The translations under genes were made by a program, and so were the position numbers. Positions 1-6,513 of a stretch of DNA of 64,000 nucleotides are shown here, piece by piece; within the stretch, counting starts at the first letter, position 1, and each line of letters starts with the position of its first letter. Source of the stretch: Flavobacterium sp. (GTDB lineage Bacteria; Bacteroidota; Bacteroidia; Flavobacteriales; Flavobacteriaceae). The notes beneath the pieces were generated by a model. The model ran no database searches and was not told the origin of the DNA. It saw only the letters and a program-made list of their open reading frames with translations. The stretch spans positions 124,001 through 188,000 of the forward strand of contig NZ_JAIXTJ010000020.1 of assembly GCF_027483985.1 (NCBI RefSeq). Reading direction: 5' to 3'.

Positions 1-491
1 AGAGCTTTAAATCTAAAACTGTTTTGTTGAGTTCGGGTGAAATTGCTACTTGCACTTACTTTGTAAATTCGGGCATCTTGAGAAGTTTTAATATCAATGA
101 TAACATTATTGAACACGTATTGCATTTTGCATGCGATGGATGGTGGATTGGCGATATGTATAGTTATATTTCAGGAAAACCAGGTAACCTGTTTATAGAA
201 GTTTTAGAAGATGCTGAAGTAGTTTTTATAACAAAAAAGCACCATCAAGAATTGTATAAGGAGATTCCCAAATTAGAACGCTTTTTTAGAATTCTTGCCG
301 AAAATTCTTTAGTATCACATCAAGAGCGCTTAATGGACAATTTGAGCTTGTCGGCAGAAGAGCGCTTTGAAAAATTCTGCGCTAAATATCCGACTTTAAT
401 TCAAAAAGTGCCTCAAAAGCAAATTGCCTCTTATATTGGCGTCACTCCTGAGTTTTTTAGTAAGATGAAAAGCAAGATGTTGAGAAAATAA
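1..491 (+). CDS. Crp/Fnr family transcriptional regulator, 3' part
   Basis: The gene runs off the left edge: the reading frame is open from base 3 and no upstream start is visible, so a TTG at 24 is not taken as the start. The visible part begins inside a cyclic-nucleotide-binding-type beta barrel (a GEIATCTYFVNSGILRSF stretch, typical of the effector domain). It ends with a short helix-turn-helix (PQKQIASYIGVTPEFFSKM), the arrangement seen in flavobacterial Crp/Fnr one-component regulators. The family binds DNA as dimers; the ligand and targets cannot be told from this fragment. It ends just before the hairpin repeat array. The family call is fairly secure, the specific function unknown. Confidence 0.85.
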   Translation, partial: SFKSKTVLLSSGEIATCTYFVNSGILRSFNINDNIIEHVLHFACDGWWIGDMYSYISGKPGNLFIEVLEDAEVVFITKKHHQELYKEIPKLERFFRILAENSLVSHQERLMDNLSLSAEERFEKFCAKYPTLIQKVPQKQIASYIGVTPEFFSKMKSKMLRK

Positions 492-590
492 GAATATTTT
501 CTTTCATTATGTACTATGTATTAAAATAAAAAAATGACTTTGAGGTTTTCTTGTGATTCCCAAGCAGAATGAATCATCTATAACACTCAC

Positions 591-930
591 AAAAAACGCA
601 CTACTTGTCAATCCGACAAAGGAGGAATCGCACTCGTTAATCATACAAAGTAAAGCAAATGTGAGTTTCTGGTGAGATTCTTCGTGCCTCAGAATGACAA
701 AAAAACGCACTATTTGTCATTCCGACAAAGGAGGAATCGCACTAGAATACTTTGTGAAGAAGCATCAGACTTGAGTTTCTGGAAGGATTCTTCGTGCCTC
801 AGAATAACAAAAAAACGCACTATTTGTCATTCCGACAAAGGAGGAATCGCACTCGCTAATCACACAAAGAAAAGGAAACATGAGTTTCTAGTGGGATTCT
901 TCGTGCCTCAGAATGACAAAAAAACGCACT
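591..930. repeat. Tandem array of three ~109-bp hairpin repeat units
   Basis: Three units follow each other with periods of 109 and 110 bp (the AACGCAC start recurs near 596, 705 and 815, and again at 924). Each unit has a left arm GTCATTCCGACAAAGGAGGA followed by ATCGCAC, a middle of about 45 bp, and a right arm GGATTCTTCGTGCCTCAGAA followed by TGAC. The right arm is an imperfect reverse complement of the left. Each arm is also a small hairpin: ATTCC/GGAAT around GACAAAGGA, and ATTC/GAAT around TTCGTGCCTCA. ORFs through the array are artefacts of the repeat. The rest of 492-1224 shows nothing else I can support. Confidence 0.85.
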
Positions 931-1224
931 GATTATTTTCCTGTTGAGAAAAGAAGTGCAGTTGGTAATTACATTAAAACATCAAAAGTAGATTGATAGT
1001 GAAAGACATAACTCTTGAATTATTACAAAAAATTAAGTGCTCAACTTAAAAAAAATGCGCAAAAATCAAAAGACAATTGCGCAACTTTTTATTGTTTCTA
1101 AGGCTTAAAAGTAGTACTCCTATCTTTCAAATTTAAAAAATAAAAAATATAATGCTAAATAATAGAATAGCGTAAGTTATAAACAGCACCAACTCTAAAC
1201 GGTATTTAGTTACAATTTTCATTA

Positions 1225-2091
1225 TTATTCTTTTACTAATTTTATAGTTTTAGTTTGATTATTTTCATTGGTCACTTTAGCTAAATAAATACCAGAATTA
1301 AAATCGCTTAAGTTTAAAGTAAAAGAACCAACAGTACAAACTTGCGTTTGAATTTGTTTTCCAATTAAGTCGTAAACCTCTATTCTTGTATTTGTATCTG
1401 ATTCAATTGTATAAATTCCATTTGATGGATTTGGATAAATTTTAATTTTCGTATTGTCCTCAAAAGTTGTTGATGATAATACTGCATTGCCGAATATTTG
1501 AAAAGCAGAAGAATTTGAAGGACTATTGTAATTACTTGGTGTGCCATCTGGTGTTGTATAATTAGTGCCGCTAACAAAAAAATAATCGGCTGATGAACTA
1601 GACGCACCATAAAAATAGATTCTAAAAGAGATATTGCCAGGACCAAACGAGCTTAAATTATTTAAATCAACTGAGGTAAGTGCATAACCACTTGTATTTC
1701 TAGTAAAATTACCTAAATTAGAACTATAATTATCTACACTCCAACGTAAACTGACAATAGTATTTGGTACAGGAAACGGCACTGCAAAACCTGCTAAAAC
1801 AAACCTATCAAAATCAACAACCCCATTTAATGTTAGATTAAATTCAATATACGGAGAAGAAAGTACGTTAAAATTCGCCTCAACATTTGGTGTAATTACT
1901 GTTCTTGAATCGTCTTGTAAAACACAATTAGAAAAATTAAGATTTGCTGCTGTTACATTTCCGTTGATACTATTGGCTGCTTTAGGATACGTTTCTGTCG
2001 ATGGATTAAATGATGACCAAGCGGCAATACGATTTTGTGCATTAGTAATTAAAGAAAAAGTTAATAAAGTAATAAGTAGTACTTTTTTCAT
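1225..2091 (-). CDS. Secreted protein with T9SS type A sorting domain
   Basis: A 288-residue extracellular protein of unknown activity. The start is placed at the ATG at 2091, preceded by an A-rich stretch, because the product then begins with a clean signal peptide (MKKVLLITLLTFSLITNAQ); the frame also extends 29 codons upstream. The middle, about residues 20-205, is rich in Asn, Ser and aromatic residues and looks like a beta-sandwich, but I do not recognise it. The last ~75 residues (KIYPNPSNGIYTI ... GIYLAKVTNENNQTKTIKLV) match the T9SS type A C-terminal sorting domain, which directs export through the outer membrane and is then cleaved. Function may be adhesion or binding; this is inference. 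Confidence 0.85.
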   Translation of the reverse strand: MKKVLLITLLTFSLITNAQNRIAAWSSFNPSTETYPKAANSINGNVTAANLNFSNCVLQDDSRTVITPNVEANFNVLSSPYIEFNLTLNGVVDFDRFVLAGFAVPFPVPNTIVSLRWSVDNYSSNLGNFTRNTSGYALTSVDLNNLSSFGPGNISFRIYFYGASSSSADYFFVSGTNYTTPDGTPSNYNSPSNSSAFQIFGNAVLSSTTFEDNTKIKIYPNPSNGIYTIESDTNTRIEVYDLIGKQIQTQVCTVGSFTLNLSDFNSGIYLAKVTNENNQTKTIKLVKE

Positions 2092-2229
2092 TTTGTTTGT
2101 TTTTAAAGATTTATTATTATTTGTTATGTAATTCGTAATGTTAGTTATTGCTTCAGCTCTGTACACTGTTTTCTGCAAAGCAGAAACGCATTAACAGCAG
2201 TTAAATGTCATTTTTATTAATAATGATTT

Positions 2230-2379
2230 TTATATTCTGTTATTATCTTTCATTATCTTAATGATATTATTAGATGTTGGAGCAACCCCATTTTTAAGAC
2301 ATATTAAAAAACATGCCTCATAATCAAGTGTCATTGCTTGGAGCGTATTTATCGATATGGTAAAAATCCAATTCTTCAT
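2230..2379 (-). CDS. Possible small ORF, 49 residues
   Basis: A minus-strand ATG ORF, 16 bp downstream of another short minus-strand ORF and upstream of the T9SS gene at 2091. The product begins MKNWIFTISINTLQAMTLDY and ends IIKIMKDNNRI. Its composition resembles coding sequence more than the overlapping plus-strand frame does, but there is no recognised domain. It may be a real small protein or the remnant of a decayed gene. Low certainty. Confidence 0.3.
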   Translation of the reverse strand: MKNWIFTISINTLQAMTLDYEACFLICLKNGVAPTSNNIIKIMKDNNRI

Positions 2380-2394
2380 AGTTGATACTCTAAA

Positions 2395-2562
2395 TTATTT
2401 TAAGGATGAGGCAACTTTTTTTTCTAACTCGATTAACCCTCTTACTTCTTTAATATTTTTATCAGTAAGGGTGATATTTCTTTTTATACAAGCACGAATT
2501 GCTTCATCTTTTTTTAAGAAAAAGAATTTCAAAATATTTCTTATTATTTCTAGCAGTTCCAC
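2395..2562 (-). CDS. Possible small ORF, 55 residues, GTG start
   Basis: A minus-strand ORF with a GTG start at 2562; the frame is open about 14 codons further upstream with no ATG. The product has a hydrophobic N-terminal half (LLEIIRNILKFFFLKK) and a charged C-terminal half (KNIKEVRGLIELEKKVASSL) that looks like a real helix. A plus-strand ORF in the same interval has poor composition and is treated as a shadow. No family recognised. It could be the truncated tail of an older gene, given the repeat-rich surroundings. Confidence 0.3.
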   Translation of the reverse strand: MELLEIIRNILKFFFLKKDEAIRACIKRNITLTDKNIKEVRGLIELEKKVASSLK

Positions 2563-2619
2563 AGTGAAGTATTTTATTTTGCAAAGTTGCTTTAAGAAAA
2601 CCTAAACACCTAACAAATG

Positions 2620-2662
2620 ACGGGTAGTTGACGGGTAGTTTTGTGACTACCCAACGGGTAGT
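2620..2662. promoter_or_regulatory. GGGTAGT repeat cluster, possible operator
   Basis: The octamer CGGGTAGT occurs directly at 2621-2628 and 2632-2639. It is followed by a perfect inverted repeat ACTACCC-AAC-GGGTAGT at 2646-2662. Four copies of one 7-bp motif, two direct and two facing, lie about 70 bp before the -7 element of the LuxR-type gene at 2754. This looks like a protein-binding site, perhaps autoregulatory; a recombination site is an alternative. Only the repeat itself is seen directly. Confidence 0.45.
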
Positions 2663-2734
2663 GAAAATCATAATTAATTGATTTTAATATAATTAACGTT
2701 TTTTATTTTAATTTTTTAAAAATTGTACAATTCC

Positions 2735-2742
2735 TATATTTG
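2735..2742 (+). promoter_or_regulatory. Promoter -7 element of the LuxR-type gene
   Basis: TATATTTG matches the Bacteroidetes -7 consensus TAnnTTTG and ends 11 bp before the ATG at 2754, implying a leader of only a few bases. No good -33 TTG is seen at the usual distance. Confidence 0.6.
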
Positions 2743-2753
2743 CGGAAAGTTAA

Positions 2754-3974
2754 ATGTCTATGAAAATAAAGTTGTTTTGTTTTTTTGTTTTGTTTTGTGT
2801 GATTTCTCGTGCTCAAGTTGTTTCACTAAAACAACTTAAACAGCAAGTCACAAAAAATAATGACGCTTTGCAATATGATCAGTCCATCCAACTTTTGTGC
2901 GATTTTATATCGAATGATCGCACTACGGCATTTGAAAAATATACTGCCTACTTATATAAAGCTCATACCTACAAGCGACTTTTTAATTATGAATCCACTA
3001 TAGAAAATCTTGATTTAGCATTTTCTGAAGGAATAAAAAGTGACCAAAAACAACTCGTAACAAATACAATTAAAGCGCAAAAAGCCTTTTGTTATTTTGA
3101 CCAACATTTCTACGATAAGGCAAGTCTATTGATGAAAGACTTAGAGAAATCAAATTATGCAAAATTGGATGATGAAGACAAGTCATTTATTATAATGCAA
3201 GAAGGATATCTTGCATTTTTAAACAAAGACTTCAAGACCGCAGAAAATAAATTAAATCTGTCCATTGCTGTTGCTCAAAACAATTCTAATGTTAGAAGAA
3301 ACTTACCCAACATGTATGGTAAAAAAATAGAATTGTATAATGCAATGAATCGCTTTGATAAAAGAGATGAAGCCTTTAGAATTGGAATTAAAATAGCTAA
3401 AGAGTACAAAATAATTAAATATGAAATGTATTTGTATGAAGTACTCCGAAATGTACTTCAAAAAAACAACGATTACAAAAATGCTTTTGAAATTCAGAAA
3501 AAATATGATTCAATAGCTTTTTTATATAACGCAAGTAATCACAACGGAAAAATAGCTGTTCTAGAAAAGAAAATTGAAAATAACAAACAAAAACTTGAGG
3601 AAAAAAACCGCTTATATCTTGACATTTTTCTAATAATTTTGATATCAATTCTAGTTTTACTTTTAATAATTTCAGTAAGATTGTACTTCATTGGAAAAGA
3701 GCGTCGAGCATTATTACAAGCTGAAAACAAACGAATTCACGATGAAATCGAAAGATTAACAAAACAAATCGATGAACAAGGAAATTCAACATTTGATTTT
3801 TCTAAATTTGATTTAACCGAAAGGCAGCTAGAAATTATCCAATTTATTAAAGAAGGAAAATCTAACAAGGAAATTGCTGCTCTTTTATTCATCTCTGAAA
3901 ATACCGTAAAATATCATCTAAAGATTATCTATGAAATTTTAAACATAGATCACCGCTCGGAATTGACTAAATAA
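2754..3974 (+). CDS. Membrane-anchored TPR/LuxR-type transcriptional regulator
   Basis: A 406-residue one-component regulator of a type common in Bacteroidetes. It has a signal peptide (residues 1-20, ending SRAQ), a periplasmic helical region of TPR-like repeats (about 30-285), one transmembrane segment (about 288-312), a short cytoplasmic coiled coil (315-342) and a LuxR-type helix-turn-helix at the C-terminus (352-406, with TERQLEIIQFIKEGKSNKEI and ENTVKYHLKIIYEIL). The likely job is sensing an envelope signal and binding DNA from the membrane. A second ATG lies two codons in; either start gives a workable signal peptide. The upstream GGGTAGT cluster may be its operator. Targets are unknown. 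Confidence 0.8.
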   Translation: MSMKIKLFCFFVLFCVISRAQVVSLKQLKQQVTKNNDALQYDQSIQLLCDFISNDRTTAFEKYTAYLYKAHTYKRLFNYESTIENLDLAFSEGIKSDQKQLVTNTIKAQKAFCYFDQHFYDKASLLMKDLEKSNYAKLDDEDKSFIIMQEGYLAFLNKDFKTAENKLNLSIAVAQNNSNVRRNLPNMYGKKIELYNAMNRFDKRDEAFRIGIKIAKEYKIIKYEMYLYEVLRNVLQKNNDYKNAFEIQKKYDSIAFLYNASNHNGKIAVLEKKIENNKQKLEEKNRLYLDIFLIILISILVLLLIISVRLYFIGKERRALLQAENKRIHDEIERLTKQIDEQGNSTFDFSKFDLTERQLEIIQFIKEGKSNKEIAALLFISENTVKYHLKIIYEILNIDHRSELTK

Positions 3975-4020
3975 TACCTTTTAGATAAAGGATAATTGCG
4001 AACGATAATTACAAAAAGAA

Positions 4021-4190
4021 AAGCAAAAGTGAGATTCTAGTGGGATTCTTCGTGCCTCAGAATGACAAAAAACGTGTTATTTGTAATTACGTGCATTTTG
4101 TTATTCCGACAAAGGAGGAATCGCACTCGCTAATTACACAAAATGAAACGTGAGATTCTATTGGGATTCTTCGTGCCTCAGAATGACAAA
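4021..4190. repeat. Further copies of the 109-bp hairpin repeat
   Basis: 4021-4070 carries only the right half of the unit (GATTCTTCGTGCCTCAGAAT), and 4101-4190 a complete unit with both arms, in the same orientation as the array at 591-930. Together the two sets bracket the T9SS gene, the two tiny ORFs and the LuxR-type regulator. Confidence 0.8.
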
Positions 4191-4218
4191 TTGGGCATTC
4201 CGATGAATTCGAGTACCT

Positions 4219-4255
4219 AATTCCGATGCCTTCGAGAGCCTCAGGCAACGGAATT
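4219..4255. repeat. Hairpin with conserved 13-nt loop
   Basis: Stem AATTCCG-A-TGCC (4219-4230) pairs with GGCA-A-CGGAATT (4244-4255), with one A-A mismatch. The loop is TTCGAGAGCCTCA. Almost the same loop (TTCGAGTGCCTCA) caps an unrelated stem at 14968-14980. The remaining bases of 3975-4388 show only the repeats and the pirin promoter. Confidence 0.6.
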
Positions 4256-4351
4256 GGTGCTACTTCCTTTTTTTGCTAGTTTAGTGCTTCCTTATTTATT
4301 CGATGCATTATTTCTTAACCTACATTAAGTGTGTTTCAAATTGTATCACTG

Positions 4352-4359
4352 TAACTTTG
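4352..4359 (+). promoter_or_regulatory. Promoter -7 element of the pirin gene
   Basis: TAACTTTG fits TAnnTTTG and lies 29 bp before the ATG at 4389. No strong -33 element is visible. Confidence 0.5.
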
Positions 4360-4388
4360 TATTATAAAAATTAATACATTTATACATT

Positions 4389-5105
4389 ATGAAAAATACA
4401 GTTTTACATACAGCAGATTCGAGAGGTCACGCTAATCACGGTTGGTTGAATGCTTATCATAGTTTTAGTTTTGCAAGTTGGTATAATCCTGATCGCGTTC
4501 AGTTTGGAATGTTGCGCGTTTTAAACGACGATACTGTTGCTGCCGGAATGGGTTTTGGAGAACACGGCCACGATAATATGGAAATCATTACTATTCCACT
4601 TGAAGGTGATTTGGCTCATAAAGACAGTATGGGTAATGCTGAAACTATAAAGACAGGCGATGTTCAAGTGATGAGCGCAGGCACAGGAATTCGTCATAGC
4701 GAATTTAATCCGAATGCGGACCAACAAACTAAATTGTTTCAAATTTGGTTGTTTCCGAAATACAGGAATGTGGAACCGCGTTACCAACAAATTACGTTGG
4801 ACCAATCGCTACAAAAAAATGATTTTGCACAAATTTTATCTCCTAATGCAGACGATGCAGGTGTTTGGATTCATCAAGATGCGTGGTTTTATTTGAGTGA
4901 TTTTGACCAAGATTTTGCCAAAAAACTTTCTCTTAAAAAAGAAGGCAATGGCTTTTACATTATGACTATTGATGGTGAAATTGAAGTAAATGGTGAAAAA
5001 TTAGCAAAAAGAGATGCACTTGGTGTTTGGGACACTAATGAAATTGAAATTAAAGCCAATACTAACGCCAAGTTTTTAGTGATGGAAATTCCGATGGAAC
5101 AGTAG
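4389..5105 (+). CDS. Pirin family protein
   Basis: A 238-residue cupin protein of the pirin family, full length for the E. coli YhhW type. The metal ligands expected of the family are present: His59, His61, His103 and Glu105 (GEHGHDNMEI and GIRHSE). The N-terminal cupin carries the metal; the C-terminal half is a second cupin without obvious ligands. Some pirins cleave quercetin in vitro and others act as redox-responsive regulators, so the natural substrate is unknown. It is the first gene of a run of small redox or stress genes reaching to 6479. The repeat at 5105-5160 separates it from the next gene, so co-transcription is uncertain. Confidence 0.9.
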   Translation: MKNTVLHTADSRGHANHGWLNAYHSFSFASWYNPDRVQFGMLRVLNDDTVAAGMGFGEHGHDNMEIITIPLEGDLAHKDSMGNAETIKTGDVQVMSAGTGIRHSEFNPNADQQTKLFQIWLFPKYRNVEPRYQQITLDQSLQKNDFAQILSPNADDAGVWIHQDAWFYLSDFDQDFAKKLSLKKEGNGFYIMTIDGEIEVNGEKLAKRDALGVWDTNEIEIKANTNAKFLVMEIPMEQ

Positions 5106-5160
5106 TTAGTGGTCAGTGATTAGTGGTCAGTGATTAGTGGTCAGTGATTAGTGGTCAGTA
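5105..5160. repeat. 14-bp tandem repeat, about 3.6 copies
   Basis: The unit GTGGTCAGTGATTA repeats at 5109-5122, 5123-5136 and 5137-5150, with a partial copy to 5160. It starts at the pirin stop codon. The AGTGATTAGT core recurs in the clpX-clpP spacer near 41912-41964. Confidence 0.85.
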
Positions 5161-5217
5161 TTCAGTAATTCGTTGTAATAGCTCTTGGGAGTGTTCAGTT
5201 TTAAAAATAGAAAAGTT

Positions 5218-5499
5218 ATGAAGGAAGTACAATTAAAAATCAATGATAAAAACGGTGTTTTTTATATTGATGTAGCTGGGAAACAAGAAGCGATGATGAA
5301 CTTTGTTTTTGCAGGTGATGATAAAATCATCATCGATCATACCGAGGTTAATCCGGGTAATGAAGGCAAGGGTTTTGGTAAGAAAATGGTGGTAGAAGCC
5401 ATTGAATTTGCCAGAAAAAAAGGTATCAAAATTATTCCGCTTTGTCCTTTTGCTAAAAGTGTTTTTGACAAAAATCCTGAATTTAGAGACGTTTTGTAA
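5218..5499 (+). CDS. Small GNAT-like N-acetyltransferase (YjdJ type)
   Basis: A 93-residue protein of the short GCN5-related family (Acetyltransf_CG, E. coli YjdJ). The ATG at 5218 is chosen; an in-frame TTG at 5185 would add 11 residues that do not fit the family. The acetyl-CoA-binding segment is visible as VNPGNEGKGFGKKMVVEAIE (about residues 46-65), followed by the family's PLCPFAKSVFDKNPEF ending. It sits directly before a 4Fe-4S protein of the YjdI type, the same neighbour as in E. coli, which supports a shared but unknown role. Confidence 0.85.
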   Translation: MKEVQLKINDKNGVFYIDVAGKQEAMMNFVFAGDDKIIIDHTEVNPGNEGKGFGKKMVVEAIEFARKKGIKIIPLCPFAKSVFDKNPEFRDVL

Positions 5500-5514
5500 T
5501 TTAAAACTGTAATT

Positions 5515-5751
5515 ATGAATAGCAACGATTTAACTAAAGAATACACCAATGGAGAAGTGACCATTGTTTGGAAAAACGGCCTGTGCCAGCACGCTGCGGC
5601 TTGTGTAAAAAACAATCCTGAGGTTTTTAAACCGAAAGAGCAACCTTGGATTGTTGCTGAAAATTCGACTACTGAAAAAATTATAGAAACTATAAAAAAA
5701 TGCCCTTCTGGAGCTTTAACCTATTATTTAAACAATGAAACAACCGCCTAA
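5515..5751 (+). CDS. Divergent 4Fe-4S mono-cluster protein (YjdI type)
   Basis: A 78-residue protein matching the Fer4_19 family. Cys24 and Cys30 (GLCQHAAACVKNNPEVF) and Cys64 (KKCPSGAL) are the visible cluster-ligand candidates, so it carries fewer conserved cysteines than a classical ferredoxin. It probably binds an iron-sulfur cluster or acts in redox sensing; the function in the family is not established. It lies 15 bp after the GNAT gene and overlaps the next ORF by 17 bp, which suggests translational coupling. Confidence 0.85.
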   Translation: MNSNDLTKEYTNGEVTIVWKNGLCQHAAACVKNNPEVFKPKEQPWIVAENSTTEKIIETIKKCPSGALTYYLNNETTA

Positions 5752-5947
5752 ATGGAAATTTGCTGTGATGGTTTGGATAGCTATTTATCCTTCAATCACA
5801 TTAGTTTCTCTTTTAATTGGAGACTGCATTAAATCTTTTCCGTTGCCTGTTAGAACCTTAATAATGACTGGAATTCTTGTTCCGTTAATGGTATTTGTAT
5901 TACTGCCCTTATTGAGAAAATTATTAGGCAATTGGTTAACTAAATAA
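5735..5947 (+). CDS. Small two-helix membrane protein
   Basis: A 70-residue protein with two hydrophobic helices (about residues 8-27 and 42-60). The pattern PPKWKFAVMVWIAIYPSITL ... LLPLLRKLLGNWL resembles the C-terminal membrane tail of COG3224-type antibiotic biosynthesis monooxygenase-like proteins, but the monooxygenase domain is absent here. The ATG lies inside the end of the 4Fe-4S gene. Function unknown; the resemblance is from memory of the family and would need a profile search. Confidence 0.7.
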   Translation: MKQPPKWKFAVMVWIAIYPSITLVSLLIGDCIKSFPLPVRTLIMTGILVPLMVFVLLPLLRKLLGNWLTK

Positions 5948-5957
5948 ATTATAAACT

Positions 5958-6479
5958 ATGAAAAAAATTATCGCTTTTGGCGCTTCGTCAAGTAAGACTT
6001 CTATCAACAAACAATTAGCAACTTATGTAGCTAATCAATTTCAAGATGCTACTGTAGAAATTTTGGATTTAAACGACTTCGAAATGCCTATTTTCTCTAC
6101 TGATAGAGAGGCTGCATCAGGCATTCCGCAATTGGCTCATGATTTTTATGCTAAATTAGGAACGGCAGATGTTATCGTAATTTCGTTTGCGGAACATAAT
6201 GGTGTTTATTCGACTGCTTTCAAAAATATTTTCGATTGGACTTCAAGAATTAACGCCAAAACTTTTCAGGAAAAGGATGTACTTTTACTTGCGACTTCTC
6301 CTGGACCTCGTGGTGCAAGTACGGTTTTGGAAACTGCAAACAATCGTTTTCCTTTTCAAGGTGCGGTAGTAAAAGGTAGTTTTTCACTACCAAGTTTTTA
6401 TGACCATTTCGATAGCGAAAAAGGAATCACAAATGAAGATTTAAAAAATCAATTATTAGAAATCATCCAATCGATTTAA
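5958..6479 (+). CDS. NAD(P)H-dependent FMN reductase family protein
   Basis: A 173-residue flavodoxin-fold protein of the NADPH-dependent FMN reductase family. The N-terminal phosphate-binding loop FGASSSKTSINKQLA (about residues 7-21) binds FMN phosphate, and SFAEHNGVYSTAFKNIFDW (about 75-93) and ATSPGPRGAS (about 111-120) form the rest of the flavin site. It likely reduces flavin, quinone or azo compounds with NAD(P)H in the cytosol. It is the last gene of the 4.4-6.5 kb run and ends at a strong terminator. Confidence 0.85.
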   Translation: MKKIIAFGASSSKTSINKQLATYVANQFQDATVEILDLNDFEMPIFSTDREAASGIPQLAHDFYAKLGTADVIVISFAEHNGVYSTAFKNIFDWTSRINAKTFQEKDVLLLATSPGPRGASTVLETANNRFPFQGAVVKGSFSLPSFYDHFDSEKGITNEDLKNQLLEIIQSI

Positions 6480-6486
6480 CAAAAAA

Positions 6487-6508
6487 ACGCCTGAAAATTT
6501 TCAGGCGT
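6487..6508. terminator. Bidirectional intrinsic terminator
   Basis: A perfect 22-nt palindrome (ACGCCTGAAAA/TTTTCAGGCGT) with an A-run before it and a T-run after it. It can end both the FMN reductase gene and the convergent gene at 6514-8151. Confidence 0.9.
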
Positions 6509-6513
6509 TTTTT

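Noticed and set aside
591..930. Possible CRISPR array
   Set aside because: The units are about 109 bp with near-identical interiors and no unique spacers; no cas genes are present.
507..932. Two ORFs (minus 507-710, plus 672-932) across the repeat array
   Set aside because: They consist of repeat units translated in one frame (recurring FFVPQNDKKTH), with no start signal and no similarity to proteins.
2357..2605. Plus-strand 82-codon ORF
   Set aside because: Its composition (runs of Phe, Ile, Ser) is that of the complement of AT-rich coding DNA; the minus-strand frames in the same interval look more protein-like.
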